Positions 9,332-17,300 of a DNA stretch of 64,000 nt are shown here, piece by piece. The DNA comes from SIRX01 sp965214475 (GTDB taxonomy: Bacteria > Actinomycetota > Rubrobacteria > Rubrobacterales > Rubrobacteraceae): assembly GCA_965214475.1 (NCBI GenBank), contig OZ243953.1, forward strand, positions 992,001-1,056,000, in the 5' to 3' direction. How positions within the stretch are numbered: the first letter of the stretch is position 1; the number at the start of each line of letters is the position of its first letter. The position numbers were made by a program, and so were the translations under genes. The notes below the pieces were generated by a model, which did no database searches, was not told where the DNA came from, and worked only from the letters and a program-made list of their open reading frames with translations.

Positions 9332-10321
9332 ATGAAATATCGGAGTCTCGGTAACACCAACATAGAAATTTCGGAGGTTGGTTTCGGGGTTTGGACGGTC
9401 TCTACCGGCTGGTGGGGCGAGGTCATCGAGAAACGCTCTGTGGAGCTTCTTCGTAAGGCGCATGAGGCGGGCATCAACTACTTCGACACCGCCGACACAT
9501 ACGGCTCCGGGCTGGGCGAGACGCTGCTGGCCGACGCCTTCGGGCACATTCGGGACGAGGTCGTGATCTCGACCAAAATCGGCTACGACTTCTATACAAA
9601 CACCGAACGCCGCGGCCAGCAAGCCCGGCCGCAGGACTGGTCCGAAGAATTCATCCGGTTCGCCCTGGACAAGAATCTGGAGCGCCTGAACACCGATTAC
9701 ATAGACTTTCTACAGCTCCACAACACCCAGATGGATGCTGTAGAGAACGACGAACTTTTTGGGCTTATGGAAGAGTTCAAAGAGCAGGGTAAGATCCGGG
9801 CCTACGGCGCTGCGCTCGGGCCGAAGATCGGCTGGCTCGAAGAGGGCGTAAAGGTTATGCACGACCGAGACCTGTCGGGCGTACAGATGATCTACAACAT
9901 CCTCGAACAAGACCCCGGCCGGGATCTTATAGAGGCTGCGGGAGAGACCGACACCAGTCTCATCGTACGTGTCCCCCACTCCAGCGGTATGCTCGAAGGC
10001 AACTACGATGAGAACACTACCTTCGGCGAGAACGACCACCGTCGTCACCGTCCTAAGGAATGGCTCACGGATGGCCTAAAGAAAGTCGAGCAGCTAGATT
10101 TCCTGACGGAATCCGGGGAGCGTACCCTGGGACAGACGGCGCTCAAGTTCGTGCTCGCCTCGCCGGAGGTGTCTTCCACCCTGCCAAACATCTACGGCGA
10201 AGAGCAGATTGAGGAGTTTGCTGCCACCTCCGAAACCCCGGATCTCACGGAAGAGGAGCTTTCTCGGGTAGAGGAACTATACGAAAGCAACTTCGGCTTG
10301 GAGCCGGCCGCCAGGAGGTAG
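9332..10321 (+). CDS. Aldo/keto reductase
   Basis: A 329-residue NADP-dependent oxidoreductase of the AKR superfamily. The catalytic tetrad is visible: Asp and Tyr in FDTADTYGSG, Lys in VISTKIGYD, and His in YIDFLQLHN. The C-terminal cofactor-binding part (LGQTALKFVLASPEVSSTLP) is complete. The substrate cannot be told from sequence. hemQ begins 3 bases after the stop, and AGGAGGT at the end of this gene is the hemQ ribosome binding site, so the two are cotranscribed. AKRs are not a standard part of heme synthesis, so any link to porphyrin chemistry is inference. Confidence 0.92.
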   Translation: MKYRSLGNTNIEISEVGFGVWTVSTGWWGEVIEKRSVELLRKAHEAGINYFDTADTYGSGLGETLLADAFGHIRDEVVISTKIGYDFYTNTERRGQQARPQDWSEEFIRFALDKNLERLNTDYIDFLQLHNTQMDAVENDELFGLMEEFKEQGKIRAYGAALGPKIGWLEEGVKVMHDRDLSGVQMIYNILEQDPGRDLIEAAGETDTSLIVRVPHSSGMLEGNYDENTTFGENDHRRHRPKEWLTDGLKKVEQLDFLTESGERTLGQTALKFVLASPEVSSTLPNIYGEEQIEEFAATSETPDLTEEELSRVEELYESNFGLEPAARR

Positions 10322-10324
10322 AAC

Positions 10325-11047
10325 ATGACAGAGACGCAGACACAACAACAAACCGCGACGGAAGAGAAACTCCCGGCACAGTACATAAACTACCTCTTCT
10401 TCAAGCTCGACCCCGCCTGGCGACGTCTGCCGAATGAAGAACGGGAAAAGGGTAAAGAAGAGTTTCTCGCAGCAGCGGAGGAGCATTCGGCGGAGATGTT
10501 GCTCCGGCCTTACTCGCTCATGGGCTTGCGGGCGGACGTGGATTTCATGCTGTGGCGCATCGGATATGACCTGGATGCGTTCGAGTATATGACAGCGGCG
10601 TTAATGAAAACCGGGCTCGGGAAATACCTCACGGTCAGTTATTCGTACTTCGGGTTGGCGCGGCGTTCGATCTACGTCGGCGAGCACACACCGGACTTCG
10701 AAAACCGCCGGTATATCGTCCCCGGCGAGGGCGAGTACGCCTTCGTCTATCCGTTCGTCAAAACCCGCGAGTGGTATCGACTTCCTCTGGACGAGCGGCA
10801 GCGAATGATGAACGAGCACATGTACATCGGGCGCAAGCACTACCCGGTAAAAAACAACACCGCTTACTGCTTCGGCATCGACGACTATGAGTTCATACTC
10901 TCCTTCGAAGCCGAAACCCCCGAGAAGTTTCAAGACCTGATGATGGAGCTGCGCGAGAGCGAAGCGAGCAGCTATACCGAGCTCGACACTCCTATATTCA
11001 CCTGTCGTCGAAGAAGTTTGCTGGAAATTCTAGAAACTTTAGGATAA
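10325..11047 (+). CDS. hemQ: Coproheme decarboxylase (HemQ, chlorite dismutase family)
   Basis: Last enzyme of the coproporphyrin-dependent heme pathway of Gram-positive bacteria: oxidatively decarboxylates coproheme III to heme b in the cytoplasm using peroxide. The 240 residues cover the two ferredoxin-like halves of the chlorite dismutase fold. By alignment to characterised HemQ, Tyr142 in YPFVKTREWY is the catalytic tyrosine, Lys146 the nearby conserved lysine, and His165 in MMNEHMYIG the proximal heme ligand. The tyrosine argues for HemQ and against a true chlorite dismutase. The ribosome binding site AGGAGGT is 5 bases before the ATG. It is the second gene of a pair with the aldo/keto reductase, ending at a strong hairpin. 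Confidence 0.92.
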   Translation: MTETQTQQQTATEEKLPAQYINYLFFKLDPAWRRLPNEEREKGKEEFLAAAEEHSAEMLLRPYSLMGLRADVDFMLWRIGYDLDAFEYMTAALMKTGLGKYLTVSYSYFGLARRSIYVGEHTPDFENRRYIVPGEGEYAFVYPFVKTREWYRLPLDERQRMMNEHMYIGRKHYPVKNNTAYCFGIDDYEFILSFEAETPEKFQDLMMELRESEASSYTELDTPIFTCRRRSLLEILETLG

Positions 11048-11110
11048 TTAACTTTTTTGCTCTAGCGCCGGATTATTAGCCTCAGGTACAATAGGCCATC
11101 GCACCAACCA

Positions 11111-11144
11111 TAGCCGGGAGGCCTTCCACTTGGCCTTCCGGCTA
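11111..11144 (+). terminator. Strong hairpin after hemQ
   Basis: A 13-bp stem (one G-U), TAGCCGGGAGGCC with GGCCTTCCGGCTA, and an 8-base loop, 63 bases after the hemQ stop. It lacks a clean U-run (TAACGTTG follows), so termination may be Rho-assisted. It isolates hemQ from the cysM promoter. Confidence 0.6.
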
Positions 11145-11178
11145 TAACGTTGATCAAATAAATCTCTTTTCCTACCTC

Positions 11179-11206
11179 TGGACGCACGGCTTTTGCGCTG
11201 TATAAT
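11179..11206 (+). promoter_or_regulatory. Promoter of the cysM operon, near-leaderless
   Basis: TGGACG (11179-11184, 4 of 6 matches), a 16-base spacer, then a perfect TATAAT (11201-11206). Transcription would start near 11213, only about 4 bases before the cysM ATG at 11217, which has no Shine-Dalgarno sequence. This favours a leaderless or near-leaderless mRNA. Confidence 0.6.
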
Positions 11207-11216
11207 TAATCCCGAC

Positions 11217-12143
11217 ATGATTACTAGGATTAATGAAAAGCTGGGGGCCCGGGTCACGGAGATGGTAGGTAACACCCCGCTACTGGAGCTTTTTAATATC
11301 TCTCGCGAGGTTCCGGGCGTAAACATCTACGGCAAGGCTGAGTGGTATAATCCCGGCGGCTCGGTCAAGGATCGTCCAGCGCTGTGGATGATCCGGGCCG
11401 GCGAAGAGAGCGGAGCCCTCACGCGGGAGAAGACGCTTCTGGATGCGACGAGCGGCAATACGGGAATCGCTTACGCCTGGATCGGAGCGGCGCTCGGTTA
11501 CAAAGTGAAGCTCTGCATGCCGAAGAACGCCAGCGAGGAGCGCAAGAAGATCTTGCGGGCCTACGGCGTAGAGTTCGTGCTTACCGACCCCGGCGAGGGT
11601 TCGGACGGTGCGATCCGGGAAGCCCGGCGGATGTACGCCGAGGACCCGGAGCGGTACTTCTACCCGGACCAATACAGCAACCCGGCCAACCCACGGGCAC
11701 ACTACGAGAGCACCGCAAACGAGATCTGGGAGCAGACTGAGGGTGAGATCACCCACTTCGTCGCCGGCCTGGGCACCAGCGGCACCTTCGTCGGGACCGC
11801 TACGCGCCTCAAGGAACTCGACCCGGAGATAAAGGTTGTCTCCTTCGAGCCGGACTCACCATTCCACGGCCTCGAAGGTATGAAGCACATGGAGAGCGCC
11901 ATCGTGCCTTCCATCTATGATCCCATGATCGCCGACGAGAACCGACGTACACCGACCGAGGACGCGTACGATATGGTCAAGCGTGTCGCCCGCGAAGAAG
12001 GTGTCCTGATCGGCATCTCCGCCGGAGCCGCCGTGGCGACCGCTTTGCAGGTAGCGCGGGAGATCGAGTACGGCACCGTCGTGACCATCTTGTGTGACGG
12101 TGCGGACAAGTACCTTTCCGAGAGCTTCTGGGAAGAGGACTAA
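11217..12143 (+). CDS. cysM: O-phosphoserine sulfhydrylase / cysteine synthase, CysM type
   Basis: PLP enzyme that makes cysteine. In the mycobacterial system CysM uses O-phosphoserine and takes sulfur from the thiocarboxylate of the small carrier CysO. The 308-residue protein has the PLP lysine at Lys51 in NPGGSVKDRP, the same number as in mycobacterial CysM. The substrate loop is LDATSGNTGIA and the phosphate-binding loop is GLGTSGTF. The start is ATG 11217; an upstream in-frame TTG at 11193 lies before the promoter -10 box. It is followed by a JAMM peptidase, a ThiS-like carrier and a MoeZ-type activator, so the sulfur-carrier route rather than free sulfide is inferred. Confidence 0.93.
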   Translation: MITRINEKLGARVTEMVGNTPLLELFNISREVPGVNIYGKAEWYNPGGSVKDRPALWMIRAGEESGALTREKTLLDATSGNTGIAYAWIGAALGYKVKLCMPKNASEERKKILRAYGVEFVLTDPGEGSDGAIREARRMYAEDPERYFYPDQYSNPANPRAHYESTANEIWEQTEGEITHFVAGLGTSGTFVGTATRLKELDPEIKVVSFEPDSPFHGLEGMKHMESAIVPSIYDPMIADENRRTPTEDAYDMVKRVAREEGVLIGISAGAAVATALQVAREIEYGTVVTILCDGADKYLSESFWEED

Positions 12144-12144
12144 C

Positions 12145-12564
12145 GTGCCGCTGAAAATCGGTCGAGGAGACGTAGAGAATATCCACCGGCACGCGCGCGA
12201 GACTTACCCTGAGGAATGCGCCGGGGCCATCGTCGGCATGGACGTCGGAGAGATGAAGATCGTGACGGACATCTGGCCCGCCGAAAATACCCACGAAGAC
12301 GAACGTTCGCGGCGGTTCCTCATCGAACCCTTACAGATAAAGAAGTTCGAGGAGCAGGCTGATGAGCGGGATATGGACCTGTTGGGGTTCTATCATTCAC
12401 ACCCGGACCATCCGGCCGAGCCTTCAGAGTACGACCGAGATCACGCGTGGCCCGGCTGGTCGTACGTTATCGCGTCGGTCAGCGGCGAGGAGATAAAAGC
12501 GACGCGGTCCTGGGTCCTCAAGGATGACCGATCCGGTTACGACGAAGAAGACATCGTAGAGTAA
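12145..12564 (+). CDS. mec: JAMM/Mec+ metallopeptidase of the CysO system
   Basis: A 139-residue zinc peptidase of the JAB1/MPN (JAMM) family. In mycobacteria Mec+ hydrolyses CysO-Cys to release cysteine and regenerate CysO. The motif is complete: a glutamate at 23/24 (YPEECAG), His84 and His86, Ser94 and Asp97, in YHSHPDHPAEPSEYD. The GTG start lies one base past the cysM stop, and its N-terminus matches the family. A longer reading from 12094 would overlap cysM by 50 bases. As the next gene encodes a ThiS-like protein with residues beyond its GG, this peptidase may also mature the carrier. Confidence 0.92.
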   Translation: MPLKIGRGDVENIHRHARETYPEECAGAIVGMDVGEMKIVTDIWPAENTHEDERSRRFLIEPLQIKKFEEQADERDMDLLGFYHSHPDHPAEPSEYDRDHAWPGWSYVIASVSGEEIKATRSWVLKDDRSGYDEEDIVE

Positions 12565-12585
12565 CAAAGAGAAAGAGAGCTTCCT

Positions 12586-12876
12586 ATGCCAAACGTAAAG
12601 ATCCCAACTCCACTACGCCAGTACGCGGGCGGCAACTCCGAGGTTCAGGTCGGCGGTAACACCGCCGGAGAGTCACTGGACCATCTAACAGAGGAGCATC
12701 CCGACCTGCGCCAGCACCTCTACACCGGTGATGGCAAGCTGCGCTCATTCGTCAATGTCTACAAGGGCGACGAGGATATCCGCTACCTCGCAGGCCAGGA
12801 CACCGAGGTCTCCGAGGACGACGAACTCTCCATCATCCCATCCATCGCCGGCGGCGTCGCCAGGCGATGTTCGTAA
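12586..12876 (+). CDS. cysO: CysO-like ubiquitin-fold sulfur carrier with C-terminal extension
   Basis: A 96-residue MoaD/ThiS-family carrier. The beta-grasp pattern is clear, ending in DDELSIIPSIAGG, where Gly89-Gly90 would be adenylated and thiocarboxylated by the MoeZ-like partner. In mycobacterial CysO the protein ends at GG. Here six more residues, VARRCS, follow before TAA. That tail must be removed before activation, presumably by the JAMM peptidase encoded just upstream, as in the QbsD/QbsE pair. A sequencing or frameshift artefact at the GGCGGC repeat is the main alternative. The ribosome binding site is AGAGAGC-like, 8 bases before the ATG. Confidence 0.9.
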   Translation: MPNVKIPTPLRQYAGGNSEVQVGGNTAGESLDHLTEEHPDLRQHLYTGDGKLRSFVNVYKGDEDIRYLAGQDTEVSEDDELSIIPSIAGGVARRCS

Positions 12877-12927
12877 TTTCGATCATCGCGTTTAACTGAC
12901 AGCTTTTATATTCGAGAGGTTTTATAA

Positions 12928-14106
12928 ATGGAGACACGGCAACCACTAATAGAAACAAACGGCAACGTCGAGCTTTCCAACGAGGAGATCGGTCGCTACA
13001 GCCGGCACCTCATCATGCCCGAGGTCGCGCTAGAGGGCCAGAAGAAGCTCAAGCAAGCGAAAGTTCTGACCATTGGGACCGGCGGCTTAGGCAGCCCGCT
13101 CGCCCTATACCTCGCCGCGGCCGGCGTTGGGACTATAGGGATCGTGGACTTCGACGTGGTGGACGAGTCGAACTTGCAGCGTCAGATCCTGCACGGCACC
13201 TCTGATGTTGGACGGCCGAAGGTCGAGAGCGCCCGTGAAAAGCTCGAAGACATCAACCCGAACGTAAACATCGTGGTCCACGAGGAAGCACTCACCAGCG
13301 AAAACGCCCTGGACATCCTGAAAGACTACGACATCATCGTGGACGGCACGGACAACTTCCCGACGCGCTACCTGGTGAACGACGCCTGTGTGCTGCTCGG
13401 CAAACCGAACGTGTACGGCTCTATCTTCCGCTTCGAGGGCCAGGCGAGCGTTTTCTGGGCGGAGGAAGGCCCGTGCTACCGCTGCCTCTACCCCGAGCCG
13501 CCGCCGCCGGGCCTAGTCCCGAGCTGCGCCGAGGGCGGTGTGCTGGGCATCCTGCCAGGCGCCATCGGCACCATCCAGGCGACCGAGACCGTCAAGCTAA
13601 TACTTGGAATCGGGGAGCCGCTCGTCGGGCGTCTGATGCTCTACGACGCCCTGGGCATGAGCTTCCGGGAAATGAAGCTTCGCAAGGACCCGGATTGCCC
13701 GGTGTGCGGCGAGAACCCGACCGTTACAGAGCTTATAGATTACCAGGAGTTCTGCGGCATCCCGCAGGCCGCGGCAGCCGAGCAAGAGAACAAGGTGCCG
13801 GAGATATCGGTGCAGGAGCTCAAGGCTAAGATGGACAACGGCAGCATAAACGTCCTCGACGTGCGGGAGCCGTACGAGTACGAGATCGCCAACATCGGCG
13901 CGCCGCTCATCCCTCTAAACGAGTTGCCCCAGCGCTACGAGGAGTTGGACCGAGACCAGCCGCTGGCCATTCACTGCCGCAGTGGCGCCCGGAGCGCCAA
14001 CGCCGTCAAGCTCTTGCAGGAGCGCGGCTTCGAGAACGTCTACAACGTCGAGGGTGGCATCCTGGCCTGGAGCGAGGAGATCGACCCGAGCCTTCCGCAG
14101 TACTAA
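12928..14106 (+). CDS. moeZ: Adenylyltransferase/sulfurtransferase MoeZ (ThiF-rhodanese)
   Basis: Activates ThiS/MoaD-like carriers: the ThiF domain adenylates the terminal Gly-Gly and the rhodanese domain delivers sulfur. The 392-residue protein has the nucleotide loop GTGGLGSP (50-57), DESNLQRQ (79-86), and zinc cysteines in CYRCLYP and CPVCGEN. A C-terminal rhodanese domain (about 285-392) has active-site Cys350 in HCRSGARS. GAGAGG lies 8 bases before the ATG. It is the last gene of the cysM-mec-cysO-moeZ unit and is followed by a terminator. MoeZ in mycobacteria serves both CysO and molybdopterin carriers, so a second role is possible; a MOSC protein occurs at 42 kb. Confidence 0.95.
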   Translation: METRQPLIETNGNVELSNEEIGRYSRHLIMPEVALEGQKKLKQAKVLTIGTGGLGSPLALYLAAAGVGTIGIVDFDVVDESNLQRQILHGTSDVGRPKVESAREKLEDINPNVNIVVHEEALTSENALDILKDYDIIVDGTDNFPTRYLVNDACVLLGKPNVYGSIFRFEGQASVFWAEEGPCYRCLYPEPPPPGLVPSCAEGGVLGILPGAIGTIQATETVKLILGIGEPLVGRLMLYDALGMSFREMKLRKDPDCPVCGENPTVTELIDYQEFCGIPQAAAAEQENKVPEISVQELKAKMDNGSINVLDVREPYEYEIANIGAPLIPLNELPQRYEELDRDQPLAIHCRSGARSANAVKLLQERGFENVYNVEGGILAWSEEIDPSLPQY

Positions 14107-14135
14107 AAAGGCACGACTAGAAGATAGAACGTAGA

Positions 14136-14158
14136 AAGGCCCGGTGACCCCGGGCCTT
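14136..14158 (+). terminator. Terminator of the cysM operon
   Basis: A perfect 9-bp stem AAGGCCCGG/CCGGGCCTT with a TGACC loop, 29 bases after moeZ, followed by CTCGTTCG. GC-rich with a short U-poor tail. Confidence 0.7.
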
Positions 14159-14185
14159 CTCGTTCGTAGAATAAGTTTCGGCATT

Positions 14186-14335
14186 CTCGAAAAGGAGGAG
14201 TTTTGGGAGGTCTGGGGCGACTATTCCCATACACTCCAACGTACCGAAGAGGGATGGAAATGCTCCGTCATGACCTTTAAAGACATTCACGCCCGGGGCA
14301 ACGAGATGGCCCGCGACTATCTGCCCCAGCAGTAA
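14186..14335 (+). pseudogene. C-terminal remnant of an NTF2/SnoaL-like protein
   Basis: About 50 codons ending at TAA 14335. They match the last strands of NTF2-like proteins: EEFWEVWGDYSHTLQRTEEG, then a strand and the closing MARDYLPQQ. No start or first half exists, because the frame runs back into the moeZ terminator hairpin. The 5' part has therefore been lost. A different N-terminal SnoaL fragment lies at 1.3 kb, but the two need not come from one gene. The rest of the 319-base gap between moeZ and the next gene is empty. Confidence 0.55.
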
Positions 14336-14425
14336 CGCACCATACGACGCCCATAGCTGGTGACATCAGACTCGAAGTTATTTTCGGGCAGTTGGGTAGG
14401 TACGAATAATATACTCTAAGTATCC

Positions 14426-15733
14426 ATGAGATCAGAAAGTAGAGAACAAACCGGAATGGCACACGCTTACCCGAGAGATCTTGCAGACTATATCCGAGAT
14501 TCCTGGCAAGAGTATGGGAATCCCGATAGCGATCTGCCCCGGGCCGAAGTGCTGGAAGCGATGCTATCCACCTGCTATCAGGCGAGCCTGATGCGCGAAG
14601 AGGAGCGCCAGATCACATTCCGCCTCGTTTTGGCCGAGCCGGAGGTGTTCGCCCCGGAAGCAGGCCCACCCTCCGGCTTGCACCGACTGCAGTTTCAGGA
14701 GCCCCGGGCTTTCGACGAGCAGGAACTGCGGAGACTCTCGCCGGCAGCCCCTGCAGACCGCTCACTGATCGGAATTCACCAGAAAGAGGACGGAGAACTG
14801 TATATCTGGGGATTGGTCCACTCCGGGCCCCGCTGGCTGCAGAGGGTTCGTGGCGGCAGAGATTTCTCGCCACCGCTGCCGGACGTACCCGTCGTGCGCG
14901 TCACGGGACCGGGTAGGATAATCGTAGACATAGGCTCTACCTTGATCGGCAAGCTCGAAAGCGGGCGGCTGACCGACGATTCGATGGACGTGTTCGAATC
15001 CCAGTGGCTACCAGCGATGTTCGCACCTATCAGGAGCGAGTTATTAGAGCTGCACGTGCAAGATCGGGAAGATGCGGACAAGCAATGGGCGGACCTCGAC
15101 CTCGACGTTACGCGCAGGATAGCCCAGCACATGATCCGTCGTATCATCTCCACCGCCCGCAACTTCGGCCACGGGGGCACCCTCATAATCGTACCTCCAC
15201 GCTACGCCCCGGACATACTCACCGGCCGCTACGTGGAACTCAAGCACAAGTTTGCCGACGCGCAGCCGCGACGCCGCTATCGCACGCTCATAACCTCCAT
15301 TATGAATACCCTGGCCGAGATTTACGGCCAGGGCAACGGAGACCGGGAGCCGGTTGGCTGGAAAGAATACCAAAAGAGCGGCGACGGTCGGCTATCAGAG
15401 TTGGACGAAGCCGTCTTCGAGATGTCACACCTCATAGCCGGCCTCATGGCGGTAGACGGCGCGTCCGTCATGACCCAGCGCTACGAGATACTCGGCTTCG
15501 GCGGAGAGATCTCCGGCAACCTTCAGGATGTAACGTCCGTCGCCCGTGCCCTCGATGTCGAAGCGAACCACATCATTCAAGAAAGTAACGAAGGATACGG
15601 AACCCGTCATCGCTCCGCCTTCCGCCTGTGCAACGAACTCCAAGACGCCCTGGCTATCGTTATCTCCCAGGACAGCGACGCCCGTTTCGTCAGGTGGAAA
15701 GATGGCTATGTTACGCAGTGGGACCAGGCGTAG
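14426..15733 (+). CDS. Diadenylate cyclase-like (DAC/DisA_N-fold) protein with large N-terminal domain
   Basis: A 435-residue soluble protein. The last third resembles the DAC fold of c-di-AMP synthases: Asp344-Gly345-Ala346 followed by a strand and LGFGGEI, then GTRHRSAFRLC with Arg394-His395-Arg396, then a DALAIVISQDS strand. DGA and RHR are the two ATP/metal motifs needed in DisA and CdaA. The first ~330 residues match no family I know; they are mixed alpha/beta with an aromatic-rich middle. It may belong to the DAC-related sensor families (such as DACNV) described computationally in nucleotide-signalling systems. There is no transmembrane helix, unlike CdaA. The ATG at 14426 sits about 10 bases after TATACT, hinting at a short or absent leader; an ATG at 14456 is an alternative. 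Confidence 0.75.
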   Translation: MRSESREQTGMAHAYPRDLADYIRDSWQEYGNPDSDLPRAEVLEAMLSTCYQASLMREEERQITFRLVLAEPEVFAPEAGPPSGLHRLQFQEPRAFDEQELRRLSPAAPADRSLIGIHQKEDGELYIWGLVHSGPRWLQRVRGGRDFSPPLPDVPVVRVTGPGRIIVDIGSTLIGKLESGRLTDDSMDVFESQWLPAMFAPIRSELLELHVQDREDADKQWADLDLDVTRRIAQHMIRRIISTARNFGHGGTLIIVPPRYAPDILTGRYVELKHKFADAQPRRRYRTLITSIMNTLAEIYGQGNGDREPVGWKEYQKSGDGRLSELDEAVFEMSHLIAGLMAVDGASVMTQRYEILGFGGEISGNLQDVTSVARALDVEANHIIQESNEGYGTRHRSAFRLCNELQDALAIVISQDSDARFVRWKDGYVTQWDQA

Positions 15734-15742
15734 CACCCGAAA

Positions 15743-16195
15743 CTACAGAGAGAATCTAAAACTCCATGGTCCTTCGTAGAGCGTCTCGATCTCTGTGTAT
15801 TCTCCGCCTTCGTACGCGTCGGTGACAAGATGCATTACCTAGACCTCGAAGCTCCCCCGTCTCCGGCAACCCCTCTATCAGCGCCTCGCCATCCGCTTCT
15901 TCGCCGCTGGAGCCAGCTCCCTGTGGCGACCACGACAGGAGACGACCCTCTTCGTCCCGGATCTCGAACCACGGCTCGGGAATACCTGAGTCCAGCCCGT
16001 ATCTAGTCGGGGGCTCTTCAAAGGAGATCCGCCAACGCAACACTCCCAGTCCTTGCCCGTAGAGCTCCAGCGACGCGATAGCGACCATAACCTCTTCGCT
16101 GCCCAGATTTTAGGCCACGGACACTACCCGCTCCAGAGTCCGGGCCGAAGGAGAGAGTGATTCTTCGGGCACTTCCGTCGTTTCTTCATTCTCGG
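15743..16195 (-). pseudogene. Decayed conserved hypothetical protein
   Basis: Conceptual translation on the minus strand gives one protein across three lesions: TAA at 16112-16110, a one-base insertion near 15850, and TAG at 15841-15839. The pieces read ...SLSPSARTLERVVSVA, then NLGSEEVMVAIASLELYGQG... to GLPETGEL, then MHLVTDAYEGGEYTEIETLY to a final TAG at 15743. The pattern looks like an all-beta domain of unknown function (ELYGQGLGVLRWRIS, then a PEPWFEIRDEEGRLL strand pair). No proper start codon is left at the 5' end, which abuts the M42 peptidase stop. I do not recognise a function. Confidence 0.6.
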
Positions 16196-16204
16196 CAAGT
16201 CAAG

Positions 16205-17263
16205 CTAACGAACGAAGTCGGTGCTTTCGTCAAGATCCTTTATGTAAGCGGCGATGAGCCGGGCGCAGTTTTCGAGGTCTTCGAGGTCCACTATCTCGTT
16301 CGGGGAGTGCATGTAGCGGTTCGGGCACGAGACGACGCTTGTGGCGATGCCGGCCCGCTGGAACTGTATGGCGTCGCCGTCGGTGCCGGTGGAGCGGGAG
16401 TCAGCCTCTAGCGTGTAGGAAATCTCCTCTTTTTCGGCGGCTTGCATCAAGCCCTCGGAGACGATGGGACTCATGTTGGAAGCCCGCTTTATGACCGGTC
16501 CGCTGCCCAAAGCATGGTCGCCGTTCTCGTTTTTGGAGGCGCCGGGGATGTCGGTTGCGTGGGTGACGTCTACAGCGATAGCCGCATCCGGATTTACGGA
16601 GAATGCCGAAGCGCGGGCCCCGTACAACCCGATCTCCTCCTGCACGCTCGCAACCGCCACGACTTTGGCCGCCAACTCTCCCTCTTCGGAGAGCAGCCGC
16701 AGGGATTCCAGCACCACGAAAGCGCCCATCCGGTTATCCAGGGACCGGGAGGCAATGCGTCCATTTGGTAACTCAAGGAGGTCCTGGTCTATCACGCCCA
16801 CGTCACCAACCCGGATCATGGATTTAGCTTCGTCGCCATCTTTGGCCCCGACGTCTATCCAGAGGCTTTTTATATCGGAAACTTTCTTGCGCTCGTCCGG
16901 TTCCATTAGATGGATGGCCTTTTTGCCGATAACACCGGGGATCTGGCCGCTATTGGTCTGCATCAGGACTCGTTGGCCGACTAGAACTTGTGGGTCCCAG
17001 CCACCGACGCCGGTGAAATGCAGGAGGCCTTGTTCGTCTATGTGCGTGACCATCAGGCCGATCTCGTCTATGTGGCCGGCGAGCATGATCTTGGGCGACC
17101 CGCCCTCGCCTATCGTGGCGAAGGAGTTGCCCATCTGATCTCCTTTCACCCCCGCGAACGTCTCCGCCTCCTTTCGCCAGACCTTTGCCGCCGCACCCTC
17201 GTAACCGCTCGGTCCCGGCGTCGAAAGCAGTTTCTTCAGAAATTCATACGATTCGTCTCTCAT
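16205..17263 (-). CDS. M42 family metallo-aminopeptidase
   Basis: A 352-residue cobalt/zinc aminopeptidase of the M42 family (glutamyl aminopeptidase / former 'endoglucanase' type), forming large cytosolic assemblies that trim peptides. Metal and catalytic residues are visible: His in AGHIDEIGLMV, Asp in SRSLDNRMGAF, the Glu-Glu pair in VQEEIGLYGARAS, Asp in AIAVDVTHATDIP, and His in NRYMHSPNEIVD. The start at 17263 is supported by AGAAGG six to eight bases upstream; a longer reading adds nine residues without a ribosome binding site. It ends 10 bases from the decayed gene downstream. Confidence 0.94.
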   Translation of the reverse strand: MRDESYEFLKKLLSTPGPSGYEGAAAKVWRKEAETFAGVKGDQMGNSFATIGEGGSPKIMLAGHIDEIGLMVTHIDEQGLLHFTGVGGWDPQVLVGQRVLMQTNSGQIPGVIGKKAIHLMEPDERKKVSDIKSLWIDVGAKDGDEAKSMIRVGDVGVIDQDLLELPNGRIASRSLDNRMGAFVVLESLRLLSEEGELAAKVVAVASVQEEIGLYGARASAFSVNPDAAIAVDVTHATDIPGASKNENGDHALGSGPVIKRASNMSPIVSEGLMQAAEKEEISYTLEADSRSTGTDGDAIQFQRAGIATSVVSCPNRYMHSPNEIVDLEDLENCARLIAAYIKDLDESTDFVR

Positions 17264-17300
17264 GTATTCCCTTCTAGTTAGTCCCGGCAAGTATACCCGT

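Noticed and set aside
14986..15004. GTTCGAATCC in the DAC-like gene as a tRNA T-arm
   Set aside because: No flanking stem or anticodon arm; it is coding sequence.
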